Of a stretch of DNA of 64,000 nucleotides, positions 26,165 through 34,305 are shown one piece after another. The stretch is taken from the NCBI RefSeq assembly GCF_000829515.1, contig NZ_JXRR01000017.1, positions 62,001 through 126,000 of the forward strand. The letters run 5' to 3'. The notes under the pieces were generated by a model. It worked only from the letters and a program-made list of their open reading frames with translations. It did not search any database and was not told the DNA's origin. Every line of letters starts with the position of its first letter. Within the stretch, counting starts at the first letter, position 1. Made by a program: the position numbers and the translations under genes. The DNA is from Jeotgalibacillus campisalis (GTDB taxonomy: Bacteria; Bacillota; Bacilli; Bacillales; Jeotgalibacillaceae).

Positions 26165-28069
26165 TTATTCTTCAACTAAAGTATCGTCCTCAATTAAACG
26201 TCCGTTTTTGGCATCATAGAATCGGAGCAAATCACCGTAAATGATTTCATCATTATAAGCAAGCTCTTCATCTGCCCGTTCTTTAAAAGGTGCACAGGCT
26301 TCCATATCGGTTTCTTCGCCTGTTTCCTTATCCCAGCATGTTTCACCTGCGTATACAAGATCTTCAGTGATAAATCTGCCATCCCTCAAAATAACAAAGT
26401 CATCATTTTCTTCAGAGAATATATCCTGTCCAAATTGAATCGAATTACCTGTATCAATTCCCATCAGATTTTGAATTGTAGGCTTTAAATCAATTTGACC
26501 CGCGAGAGAATGATCAGTTGTGCCAATGTCTGAACCTGGCACATGTATGAACATCGGCACTCTTTGAAGCTGTGTTGATTCAAAAGGAGTAATTTCCTTA
26601 TCCATGTATTGACTCATTGCAGCATTATGATTTTCAGATATACCATAATGGTCACCATACATGACAATAATAGAATCTTCATATAGACCCGATTCTTTTA
26701 AAGAGGTAAAAAACTCTTTAATTGCTTCATCTGTATATCGAACTGTTTGGAAATATCGATTGAGCGTACCTGAATTCGAATCATATTCCTCAATGAACTT
26801 ATCTTCTTCATCAAGATAAAATGGGTGATGGTTCGTCAATGTAATCATTTTAGAATAAAATGGCTGGTCCATTTCTTTCATATGATCAACTGACTGCTGG
26901 AAAAACGGAATATCTTTCATCCCCCAGTTTACTGCTTCTCCTTCTCCCACTGTGTAGTCAGGCAGAGAATAATACCGGTCATAACCGAAATTATTGTACA
27001 CAATATCCCGGTTCCAGAAGCTTTTGTTGTTTGCGTGCATCGCTGAAGTAAAATACCCTTCATCATTCAGACTATCTGTCAGCGTATGATATTCGTTCCC
27101 ACTATGCGTAAAGAAAACGGCTCCTCGACCAAGTGGATATAGTGAATTGTCCAATAAAAACTCAGAGTCAGACGTTTTCCCTTGTTCTGTTTGATGGTAG
27201 AAGTTATCCATATAAATGGTATCTTTATCTTCTGTCAATGAGTTAAGGAAAGGTGTTACCGTCTCTCCATTCATTTCGTTATTAATAACAAAATTTTGTG
27301 TAGACTCCAGTTTAACTACAATTAAATTTTTACCTTCAGCAATTCCATGATACTGACCGGCTGACTTAATTTTCTTCGTTTCAACATAATTATTTACATC
27401 TACTAGTTCACTGCTGTCTGCAAGAGCACGCTGCGCTGACTGTTTGGATTGAAGATAGACATCATATAAATGATAATTATATGTTCCAATGTTTTTAACC
27501 AGCATTTCCCGGTCAAATGTTCTTGTTAGTAGCTGAGGACGCTCAGTTTCGGCAAGTCCTAAGTTAAAGAAGAATGTAGCAATGGCTACTAGAAAGTAGG
27601 CTCTTCTGTTAATTTTTGCTGTTTCTCTAAAGCCGACAAATGACGGCTTTAGCTTCACAATAGCAATAAGCACTAAAATATCAATAAAGTACAGAGCATC
27701 TGTCCAATAAATATTTTCAAAAGCACTTCCGCCAAGGTCACCAAAGTTGCTTGTTTGGAAAAGTACCGGCAGTGTTATAAAATCATTAAAGAAACGATAA
27801 AACACCATATTTGAAAAAATGATGAGCGTCAGGACAGTTGAAGTCGCAATGACGTATATGTTTCTATTTCTCTCTTTTTTAATGAATAATGCTACTCCAA
27901 AGATAAGAAGCAGAAAACTCAAAGGGTTAATAAATAATATTATTCCTTGCATCATGTTATCGATTTGTATGCTAAATGCAGCATAGTAAGACACGTATGT
28001 CTTAATCCATAAGAACGCAATGGCTATAATGACAAGCGAAAGCTTTGGCATTGTCCATTTTTTGTTCAT
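26165..28069 (-). CDS. yqgS: Lipoteichoic acid synthase-type glycerol phosphate transferase
   Basis: A polyglycerolphosphate LTA synthase family enzyme of 634 residues. Five transmembrane helices occupy roughly 1-175. A linker follows, then an extracellular sulfatase-fold domain. The Mn site residues are visible: Glu255 (VVKLESTQN), catalytic Thr299 (EQGKTSDSEF) and the YGDHYGISENHN region. A signal-peptidase-type cut after the helices may release the domain (RALADSS near 219). B. subtilis has four paralogues; position fits YqgS. The upstream region has an ECF sigma-type promoter, consistent with envelope-stress control. Confidence 0.93.
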   Translation of the reverse strand: MNKKWTMPKLSLVIIAIAFLWIKTYVSYYAAFSIQIDNMMQGIILFINPLSFLLLIFGVALFIKKERNRNIYVIATSTVLTLIIFSNMVFYRFFNDFITLPVLFQTSNFGDLGGSAFENIYWTDALYFIDILVLIAIVKLKPSFVGFRETAKINRRAYFLVAIATFFFNLGLAETERPQLLTRTFDREMLVKNIGTYNYHLYDVYLQSKQSAQRALADSSELVDVNNYVETKKIKSAGQYHGIAEGKNLIVVKLESTQNFVINNEMNGETVTPFLNSLTEDKDTIYMDNFYHQTEQGKTSDSEFLLDNSLYPLGRGAVFFTHSGNEYHTLTDSLNDEGYFTSAMHANNKSFWNRDIVYNNFGYDRYYSLPDYTVGEGEAVNWGMKDIPFFQQSVDHMKEMDQPFYSKMITLTNHHPFYLDEEDKFIEEYDSNSGTLNRYFQTVRYTDEAIKEFFTSLKESGLYEDSIIVMYGDHYGISENHNAAMSQYMDKEITPFESTQLQRVPMFIHVPGSDIGTTDHSLAGQIDLKPTIQNLMGIDTGNSIQFGQDIFSEENDDFVILRDGRFITEDLVYAGETCWDKETGEETDMEACAPFKERADEELAYNDEIIYGDLLRFYDAKNGRLIEDDTLVEE

Positions 28070-28225
28070 ATTCCTTCCTCCTCTAATGCTAAATGATTAG
28101 CAATATCTTCTATTAATTTCTAAAATGTGGATATCGGTTTCTGGTCAGTCATTATATTACCTCTATTTCTTAATAATTGCAAATTAATATTTACACAACT
28201 TTAAGATCATATTTACAATTCCTCT

Positions 28226-28256
28226 ATTATAGACGTATTAAACCTTGAAAAGTTTC
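28226..28256 (-). promoter_or_regulatory. ECF sigma-type promoter (GAAAC-N16-CGTC) with overlapping TATAAT, upstream of yqgS
   Basis: On the minus strand GAAAC (plus 28252-28256) and CGTC (28232-28235) are exactly 16 bases apart, the SigM/SigW/SigX spacing. TATAAT (28226-28231) follows directly and could serve SigA with a poor -35. The yqgS start is about 157 bases downstream of the TATAAT. Confidence 0.55.
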
Positions 28257-28343
28257 TTATTTAAAGAAATTTAATTTAGTTTCCTGATTTTGTGTAAATA
28301 TTGTTTAGATTTTATGAAGAGATGATAGTAACCTATTATACAT

Positions 28344-28377
28344 AAAAAAGCTGTCATTTCAAGAATGACAGCTTAAA
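28344..28377 (-). terminator. Terminator of glcK
   Basis: Perfect 11-base stem AAGCTGTCATT / AATGACAGCTT with a 5-base loop and U6 on the minus strand, about 92 bases after the glcK stop. Confidence 0.8.
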
Positions 28378-28468
28378 AACGATATTTTCCTTATTCATTT
28401 GCAGCACATAAAAGTAAATCACAGCAACAGGCATCAAATAATATTATTAAATACAAAGTGATAACGAA

Positions 28469-29437
28469 TTAATGTTTGTATTTAATGAGCCAGGCAGCTC
28501 CAATTACTCCTGCATCATTACCCAATGTCGCTACTTCAATCGTTGTTGATTCTGCAACTGTTGGAAATGCATACTCTTTAAATTTGGCTCTTAAAGGCTT
28601 TAACAAAGTGTCGCCTGCATGGGAGACCCCTCCGCCTATAACGATTTTTTCAGGGTTTAATGCACTTCCCAGATTGGCTAAAGATAGACCCAGATAAAAG
28701 GTAAGATTATCAACTACTTTGACTGCGACTTTGTCGCCCTTCTGTGCCGCTTCAAAGATTGCTTTCGCTGTTAAACGCCCTTGCTGACTTAGAATTTCTC
28801 TTAAAACAGAAGGTTCCGCATTGCGGCTGAGCTCATCTGTAGCAAGACGGATGACGCCTGTTGCAGATGCCACTGTTTCCAGACAGCCATATTTACCGCA
28901 ATTACAATAATATCCATTCACTGGAACTGCAGTTATGTGGCCAATTTCTCCCGCTGCTCCCTTAATTCCATGAGCAATATCACCATTGACTATTACACCG
29001 CCTCCAACGCCAGTCCCTAAGGTTACGCAGATGACATCTCTAGCTCCATCGCCAGCACCTTTCCACATCTCCCCGAGCGCTGCAACATTGGCGTCATTTT
29101 CAATTACAACCGGAAGATCTGTAAGCGCTTGAAGTTCCTCCCTTAAAGCAACCGGTTTCTCCCAGCCAATATTGACTGCAGTATAAAGAATTCCTGTTTG
29201 CATATTTACTGGACCGGGAGCTCCTACACCTATACCTAAAATCGATGAGGAATCGATTGATCTTTCTCTGATCTTATTTTTTATTGCTGCAGCAATGTCC
29301 GGAATAATATGAATGCCATTGCTTTTTGTATTGGTTGTGATTACCCATTTTTCTACGATCTCTCCGCTTTCTTGAATCAATGCCATTTTTATCGTTGTGC
29401 CGCCTATATCTACACCTATTATTAATTTATCCATCAT
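28469..29437 (-). CDS. glcK: Glucokinase (ROK family)
   Basis: GlcK phosphorylates glucose with ATP in the cytosol. The 322 residues begin with the phosphate-binding motif IIGVDIGGTTIKMALI. The sugar site is in ENDANVAALGE, GTGVGGGVIVNG is present, and the ROK zinc motif CNCGKYGCLETVASATG is near residue 175. The start codon overlaps the yqgQ stop (ATGA), and two adjacent ATGs are possible. It is the last gene of the gluP-yqgQ-glcK run, the same order as in B. subtilis. Confidence 0.95.
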   Translation of the reverse strand: MMDKLIIGVDIGGTTIKMALIQESGEIVEKWVITTNTKSNGIHIIPDIAAAIKNKIRERSIDSSSILGIGVGAPGPVNMQTGILYTAVNIGWEKPVALREELQALTDLPVVIENDANVAALGEMWKGAGDGARDVICVTLGTGVGGGVIVNGDIAHGIKGAAGEIGHITAVPVNGYYCNCGKYGCLETVASATGVIRLATDELSRNAEPSVLREILSQQGRLTAKAIFEAAQKGDKVAVKVVDNLTFYLGLSLANLGSALNPEKIVIGGGVSHAGDTLLKPLRAKFKEYAFPTVAESTTIEVATLGNDAGVIGAAWLIKYKH

Positions 29438-29658
29438 TCTTTATCACCTGTCCGTCCAGAATTATTTTCAAGTTGAATTTCACGGCGCAATAACAGAACC
29501 GCTTTTTGATAATCCTGCATGTCAATAAGATTTGATTCATACAGGTCTTTAATTTCAACTTCCATCATTTCCAAGTTCGTTTTTCGTTCTCCTATGTAAA
29601 CAAATATGCCAAAACGCTTCAATAATTGCTGTATGTCCCAGATCGTTGCCAGATCCAT
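29434..29658 (-). CDS. yqgQ: DUF910 protein YqgQ
   Basis: A small cytosolic helical protein of 74 residues when started at ATG 29658. That start is preceded by AAGGGG at a somewhat long 11 bases and matches the known length (about 71). The core WDIQQLLKRFGIFVYIGERK, EVEIKDLYESNLID and YQKAVLLLRREIQ is the DUF910 pattern. It is coupled to glcK through an ATGA overlap, but no activity is known. An in-frame TTG at 29697 would add 13 residues and is less likely. Confidence 0.85.
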   Translation of the reverse strand: MDLATIWDIQQLLKRFGIFVYIGERKTNLEMMEVEIKDLYESNLIDMQDYQKAVLLLRREIQLENNSGRTGDKE

Positions 29659-29782
29659 TTTAAAATAGTCCCCTTCTTCAACCAATCTCATGAACAAGTA
29701 TAATGGATTGAATCAACAACCTCAATAGAAAGAAGCTGCTGTATTTAATCTCCATTACAAACGATTGCATCGTTTTGAATAT

Positions 29783-31339
29783 TCAATTTTCCTTCATTAA
29801 TTCATCTACTAATTTTTCGTACGGTTCGTGGTCAGGCTGAACTGATTTAGCGATCTTCGCATGCTCGAGTGCTTTTTTATTATCCCCCAGCTCCATTTGA
29901 ACAAGCGCTAAGTTATAGTGCGCTTCATGGAAATCGCTGCGGCCATTTATAGCTTTTTCAAGATTGCGACTGCCCGCTCTGTAATCCTTCTCATTTAATT
30001 GAATATAAGCTAACAAAAAATAGGTTTCTGGAGTGGCTTCTCCTTCTTTCTCCAGTGATGACAAGTGATCATACGCTGAATGGAATTCTCCGTTCTTTAT
30101 ACGTTCATGAGCCAATGCATTGACCGACACTGGATCCATTTGAACAAATGCTCCATTGTATCCCACATACAGGGAAACAATAATCCACAGCAGTACAGTT
30201 ATCAAATAAAGAACTTTTTTACCCGCTTTTTTCTCATTAGGCAAAGAAACAACACCCGCAGCAAGAAAACCTCCAATTAATCCACCAATATGAGCCGCAT
30301 TATCAATACCTGGCAGAGCAAAACCGATTGAAAGATTAATGGCAATAACGATTAAGACATTGGATCCCATTGTTCGAAAAAATACTTTCTTGTGGCGTAG
30401 ACCGAAATAAAGAAGCGCACCCAGGCAGCCAAATATTGCACCGCTGGCCCCCGCTGATATAGTAAATGAGAACACAAAACTCATAAGTGAGCCTGTAAAA
30501 CCGGCAGTAAAATAAATAATGAGAAAACGGCTGCGGCCGTAGACTCTCTCTATAAATGGACCCAAATAAAAAAGCGCGAGTGTATTCATAAACAAATGAA
30601 AAATTCCAATATGTAAAAACATGGGCGTAAAAAACCTATACCATTCACCCTCATTGATTAAAGGGTTATACTTTGCCCCAAAATCGATTAAAACTTGCGT
30701 ATCTGTACTTCCGCCATTTGTTTCCAATAGATAAAACATGATGAGATGAATCGCAGCTATAATATAGCTCCAGATCGGCTTAGATACATTAAAAAGTTGT
30801 TGTTCCTCACTTTGCTGTTTCTTAACCCATAAAAGCGTTTCTGTTTTTAACATGCGAACCCGTTCAATCATCTCGTGTTCAAATTCATGATCAACGTGCT
30901 CTTGTCTGAATAATAACCGATTGTTTTCAATATCCATACTTTCTGCATCAACGTTTACGAGTATTGTTCTTACCGAACACCGCTTGTTCTCCCCTGAAGG
31001 GCTCTCTATGGTCTCAAGTGCATTATTTTCAAGTTCATCATAAAAAAGATAGTTATCGATAGTCAACTTTCTTTTTTTCATTTGTTTTCTTATCCGCTCA
31101 CCTTTTTCAGCGAGGGATGAAAAATCATTTTTTAAAAATGCAGAACGGTCGAATTCATTTACTAGAGCAGGTTCAGCATGGAAGAGTCTGACTACTTCAA
31201 AACCTTTATTATCTTCTCTTTCCAGCCATAGCTCATTATGGTCAGGAGAAAGGCTGATTAGCCGATAATGCTGATCCACAATTAAATAATGAGCTGCCTG
31301 CCAAAATACATCATACGATTTTCCATTCATTAGGCTCAC
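29783..31339 (-). CDS. gluP: Rhomboid intramembrane serine protease with TPR domain
   Basis: GluP cleaves membrane proteins within the bilayer. The 518 residues comprise an N-terminal soluble domain (1-180), a seven-helix rhomboid core (about 185-395) and C-terminal TPR repeats (about 410-515). The catalytic Ser lies in GASGAIFGCLGALLYFG and the His in NAAHIGGLIGG. FLHIGIFHLFMNTLALFYLGP supplies the conserved His/Asn of helix 2. B. subtilis YqgP degrades the Mg2+ transporter MgtE with FtsH. It heads gluP-yqgQ-glcK, with a small hairpin but no U tract before yqgQ. Confidence 0.94.
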   Translation of the reverse strand: MSLMNGKSYDVFWQAAHYLIVDQHYRLISLSPDHNELWLEREDNKGFEVVRLFHAEPALVNEFDRSAFLKNDFSSLAEKGERIRKQMKKRKLTIDNYLFYDELENNALETIESPSGENKRCSVRTILVNVDAESMDIENNRLLFRQEHVDHEFEHEMIERVRMLKTETLLWVKKQQSEEQQLFNVSKPIWSYIIAAIHLIMFYLLETNGGSTDTQVLIDFGAKYNPLINEGEWYRFFTPMFLHIGIFHLFMNTLALFYLGPFIERVYGRSRFLIIYFTAGFTGSLMSFVFSFTISAGASGAIFGCLGALLYFGLRHKKVFFRTMGSNVLIVIAINLSIGFALPGIDNAAHIGGLIGGFLAAGVVSLPNEKKAGKKVLYLITVLLWIIVSLYVGYNGAFVQMDPVSVNALAHERIKNGEFHSAYDHLSSLEKEGEATPETYFLLAYIQLNEKDYRAGSRNLEKAINGRSDFHEAHYNLALVQMELGDNKKALEHAKIAKSVQPDHEPYEKLVDELMKEN

Positions 31340-31411
31340 TTCTTTCCACCAAACCTTGTCTTATAACTATAGCGAATGAACTGAAATTATGTAAGGGAAG
31401 ATACTGCTCCT

Positions 31412-31984
31412 TTAGTCAGAAGAAAGATTAGAAGCAAGTACAAAGTCTTCCCCAATTAACATCTCTACTGGCTGATCGTGGTTTTCGACCGGAAGATCTT
31501 CAACCAGCTGCTCATCAAAACATAAAGAAAGTGTTACACCGCCGTAATTTGGCAAATACCGATCATAATACCCACCCCCATAACCAAGACGGTACCCTGT
31601 TTTTGTGTACGCAAGGCCTGGGACGATCATCAGGTCGATCTCACTCGATTTCGTTCTATTAAGTGTCTCCACCGGCTCAAGCAGGCCATAAAATGATGGT
31701 TCTACATCATTAAAGCTCTCGATTCTATAAAATATCATGCTTCGATCAGCGGGCTTACACTTTGGCACGGAGACTTTTTTCCCTTCCAGCCACGCCCGTT
31801 TAATAATTGAATACGTATCTATTTCAGGTGTTCGCGATATTGTAACGCCTATGCTTTGTGACTGTTTCCATACGTTTGTACGAAAAAGACTTTCATGAAT
31901 CTTGATAGAACGTTCATAATGGCTGTCTCCATCTATTTTCTGTAGTTTCGAACTAATTTGTTTTCTCAGTGCGTATTTGTTCAT
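31412..31984 (-). CDS. yqgN: 5-formyltetrahydrofolate cyclo-ligase
   Basis: This enzyme converts 5-formyl-THF to 5,10-methenyl-THF with ATP and returns the folate to one-carbon metabolism. The 190 residues show the N-terminal basic helix LRKQISSKLQ, the SVPKCKP strand and the nucleotide loop PGLAYTKTGYRLGYGGGYYDRYL near 115-137, the family hallmark. Monocistronic by appearance; AGGAGG precedes the ATG. It feeds the same folate pool as the glycine cleavage operon in this window. Confidence 0.93.
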   Translation of the reverse strand: MNKYALRKQISSKLQKIDGDSHYERSIKIHESLFRTNVWKQSQSIGVTISRTPEIDTYSIIKRAWLEGKKVSVPKCKPADRSMIFYRIESFNDVEPSFYGLLEPVETLNRTKSSEIDLMIVPGLAYTKTGYRLGYGGGYYDRYLPNYGGVTLSLCFDEQLVEDLPVENHDQPVEMLIGEDFVLASNLSSD

Positions 31985-32027
31985 CTGGTTCCTCCTATTT
32001 CTTCATTATAGTCAAAGTCAAACCAAT

Positions 32028-32065
32028 TAAAAAATGCCAGAAACGTTTTATCAACATTTCTGGCA
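32028..32065 (-). terminator. Terminator of rpmG
   Basis: TGCCAGAAA / TTTCTGGCA stem with a 13-base loop and U6 on the minus strand, just after the rpmG stop. Confidence 0.8.
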
Positions 32066-32076
32066 ACTGTAACACA

Positions 32077-32226
32077 TTATTTAGTCTCGCGATGAAGAGT
32101 CACTTTCTTCAATCGTGGACTATATTTTTTAAATTCAATACGGTCTGGGTTATTACGCTTGTTCTTAGTAGTGATGTAATTACGATCACCAGTCTCAGTG
32201 CAAGCAAGTGTAATGTTTACACGCAT
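32077..32226 (-). CDS. rpmG: 50S ribosomal protein L33
   Basis: A 49-residue ribosomal protein: [17 protein letters not shown] at the start, [20 protein letters not shown] in the middle, HRETK at the end. The ATG at 32226 is preceded by a GGAGGGATAAG-type site. The single Cys (residue 9) and the absence of two CxxC pairs mark it as the zinc-free type, as B. subtilis RpmGA. It would therefore not respond to zinc limitation as some L33 paralogues do. Confidence 0.95.
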   Translation of the reverse strand: MRVNITLACTETGDRNYITTKNKRNNPDRIEFKKYSPRLKKVTLHRETK

Positions 32227-32374
32227 GTCTTATCCCTCCAAACATTCAAATGCTAATTAGCTATTCGATTTCATACGACTTTTCAATAATACCACTATTT
32301 AAAGAAAAAATCTATACTGAAAAACCCATTTCATAAAATTAATTATAAAAAAATGGACTTATTTTTAAAACGGA

Positions 32375-32400
32375 TAACACGAACGAATAGGCTCGTGTTA
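32375..32400. repeat. Inverted repeat TAACACGA-N10-TCGTGTTA
   Basis: A perfect 8-base inverted repeat with 10-base spacer, 33 bases before the start of the two-gene unit at 32434. Likely an operator or a leader hairpin; no U tract follows. Confidence 0.55.
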
Positions 32401-32433
32401 CAATATTGTACGTATTCTAATGGGGGTGAAACT

Positions 32434-32802
32434 ATGCAGATCGCAGCATTGATAGTAGCAGGCATTGTCATTTTATTACTTGTACTGTCATTTTTTATAA
32501 AGGATCGTTCAAAATCTAATGAACAGGAAATTGAAGATCTTTCAATGAGTCTATATCAGGAAATATCTCAGCTTAAAAAAAGAATTAAAGTACTCGAAGA
32601 GGAACTAATGGTTGATACAAAATTTGTTCCCTCGAAAAAATCTCCTTCAGCACCTAAAACCGTTCAAAAAAAACCGATTAATGAAATCATTGTGAACCAA
32701 GTTCTATCATTACATAAGCAAGGCGTGTCAACTGATCAAATTGTTACCCTATCCTCTCTTCCAAGGGAGGAAGTTCAAACAATTATTCAAACAAGAAAGT
32801 GA
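32434..32802 (+). CDS. Small membrane-anchored protein with coiled coil and HTH-like C-terminus
   Basis: I do not recognise a named gene. It has 122 residues from ATG 32434, with GGGGGTG 7 bases before it. A single N-terminal helix (about 3-22) is followed by a charged coiled coil (28-58, KKRIKVLEEEL) and a Lys/Pro/Ser-rich linker. The C-terminal segment NEIIVNQVLSLHKQGVSTDQ and on to the end resembles a helix-turn-helix. This architecture recalls SwrB/DUF6115-type proteins of Bacillus, but that is a resemblance only. The next gene starts 10 bases later, so they form one unit. Confidence 0.7.
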   Translation: MQIAALIVAGIVILLLVLSFFIKDRSKSNEQEIEDLSMSLYQEISQLKKRIKVLEEELMVDTKFVPSKKSPSAPKTVQKKPINEIIVNQVLSLHKQGVSTDQIVTLSSLPREEVQTIIQTRK

Positions 32803-32812
32803 GGTGCTTTAT

Positions 32813-33283
32813 ATGGATCGAAGCACAATACGGGCATTAGCTACAGGAGTGCTCATAGGAGGTTTTATCATGTTTGCTGCAAGCATGTACTTCTCTGATG
32901 AAGATCAGCAAACTACTGCTTCCTCCGACACTGAATCAGCAGATACTGTTACGTTAACAAAAGAAGAACATGATTCTTTAAACGCTCAAATAAAAGAATG
33001 GGAAAACAGGGTGATTGAACTTAGTGCTTCTAAAAATGAATCTCAGTCCTCTGATGGCAGTGGTACATCAGGTGTTACTACTCGATTTATATTAACGATT
33101 GAACCTGGGATGACTTCTCCTGAAATAAGCGAAGAGCTTGAGGAGTTCGATATTATTGAAGAAGCTGCCCTATTAGATGACTACCTGAAGGATCAGCAGT
33201 TAACCGAAAAAATTCAAATCGGCAAGTATGACGTTAACTCTTCCCTTTCAATAGAAGAGATTGCCGCTTTAATTACAAAATAA
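32813..33283 (+). CDS. Membrane-anchored protein with MltG/YceG-like C-terminal region, catalytic domain absent
   Basis: A 156-residue protein with an N-terminal membrane anchor (about 6-26), an acidic Ser/Thr/Asp-rich linker (30-80) and a C-terminal domain. The order there is FILTIEPGMTSPEISEELEE, FDIIEEAALLDDYLKD and IQIGKYDVNSSLSIEEIAALI. This is the pattern of the LysM-like start of endolytic transglycosylase MltG (YceG), in which a sub-domain recognises glycan. The transglycosylase domain with its catalytic Glu is missing. The ATG at 32813 has GAGGTG before it. Known function: none. Possibly a regulator or glycan-binding partner. Confidence 0.7.
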   Translation: MDRSTIRALATGVLIGGFIMFAASMYFSDEDQQTTASSDTESADTVTLTKEEHDSLNAQIKEWENRVIELSASKNESQSSDGSGTSGVTTRFILTIEPGMTSPEISEELEEFDIIEEAALLDDYLKDQQLTEKIQIGKYDVNSSLSIEEIAALITK

Positions 33284-33307
33284 CCTTTTCCACATCTACT
33301 AATTCTC

Positions 33308-33343
33308 TAAAAAAAACTGTCCGAATGCGGACAGTTTTTTTTC
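33308..33343 (+). terminator. Terminator of the 32.4-33.3 kb gene pair
   Basis: AAAAACTGTCCG / CGGACAGTTTTT with loop AATG and T8, about 30 bases after the stop. Confidence 0.9.
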
Positions 33344-33549
33344 TCCTTTAACTGAATAAACTGCCGTGTTCATTGTTTATAACAGGACAGAAGGAACGCT
33401 ATGCGAAATAGAATTGGAAGTACATCTGACCCTAAAGTTTTATTAGAAAGTTTCTTCAATGTGTGGGTCGATCATATCGTTTTAATCTGCACATAAGCTC
33501 CTATAACCAAAACTGCCTGGCCGTTGAAAGAACAGAAGAGCCTGACAAT

Positions 33550-33590
33550 AGAAAAGCCCTGATGATCAAAATGATCATCAGGGCTTTTCT
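33550..33590 (-). terminator. Terminator of the pst-phoU operon
   Basis: A perfect 19-base stem AGAAAAGCCCTGATGATCA / TGATCATCAGGGCTTTTCT with 3-base loop, 20 bases after the phoU stop. The outer A/T bases provide the U tract. Confidence 0.85.
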
Positions 33591-33610
33591 AGTTTTGAGA
33601 AAACAACTTA

Positions 33611-34270
33611 TTACTTATTCAGTTCATATCTTGTTCCTTTTACAAGGTAAAAAATATTCTCTGAAATATTCGTTACGTGGTCAGCGGCTCTTTCCAAATA
33701 TCTGCAAATGAAAGAAAGCTGAGTAATCTGCGGCAGCTTGTCAGGACTGTTAGCACTAATGCTTAAAAGTTCCTGTATTGTCTGGCCATACAAAGAGTCT
33801 ACTTTATCATCAAGTTCAGCGATCCTTTTAGCTTTTACAACATCTTCTTCCATGAACGCCTCGAGAACAAGCTCAATCATAGTTGAAGTCTGAAGATGCA
33901 TCTGATGAATATTCTCGATTGGTTTGACGAAAGGATCATTTCCAATTCGAATAGTAGACTTAGCAATGTTCACTGCAAAATCAGCAATTCTCTCCAAATC
34001 GGCAGCAATTTTTATAGCTGCGATTACTCTTCTTAAATCGGTTGCTACAGGCTGTTGTTTCGCAATAAGCAATATAGCCTGATCATTGATTTCTTCTTCA
34101 ATTCTATTTGCTTTAATGTCTTCATCCATTATTAACAAAGAATCTTCAATATCATGGTTTTCAAGTGCCTTCAATGAACGATCCAGCGCATTTTGAGCAA
34201 AAGTACCAAGTTCCACGATCTTGCGATTCAGTTCACTTAAGTCAGCTTCATATCTTTCTCTTACAGACAT
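33611..34270 (-). CDS. phoU: Phosphate signalling complex protein PhoU
   Basis: PhoU is a peripheral helical protein that links Pst transport to the Pho two-component system and restrains phosphate uptake. The 219 residues form two three-helix repeats, with the metal-site signatures IAADLERIADFAVNIAKS (about 88-105) and ICRYLERAADHVTNISENI (about 189-207). It is the last gene of pstS-pstC-pstA-pstB-phoU, 35 bases after pstB. B. subtilis lacks phoU in its pst operon, so this arrangement is closer to the general bacterial one. Confidence 0.95.
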   Translation of the reverse strand: MSVRERYEADLSELNRKIVELGTFAQNALDRSLKALENHDIEDSLLIMDEDIKANRIEEEINDQAILLIAKQQPVATDLRRVIAAIKIAADLERIADFAVNIAKSTIRIGNDPFVKPIENIHQMHLQTSTMIELVLEAFMEEDVVKAKRIAELDDKVDSLYGQTIQELLSISANSPDKLPQITQLSFICRYLERAADHVTNISENIFYLVKGTRYELNK

Positions 34271-34305
34271 TTAAACCCCTCCAGCTTTCTTTTAATCAGA
34301 ATCTT

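Larger units (their letters stand above)
28070..28468. other. 399-base intergenic region between yqgS and glcK
   Basis: No gene was seen. It contains the yqgS promoter candidate, a small GCTAA-ATGA-TTAGC hairpin just upstream of the yqgS ribosome site (28088-28101) and the glcK terminator. The remaining DNA is very AT-rich. Confidence 0.6.
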
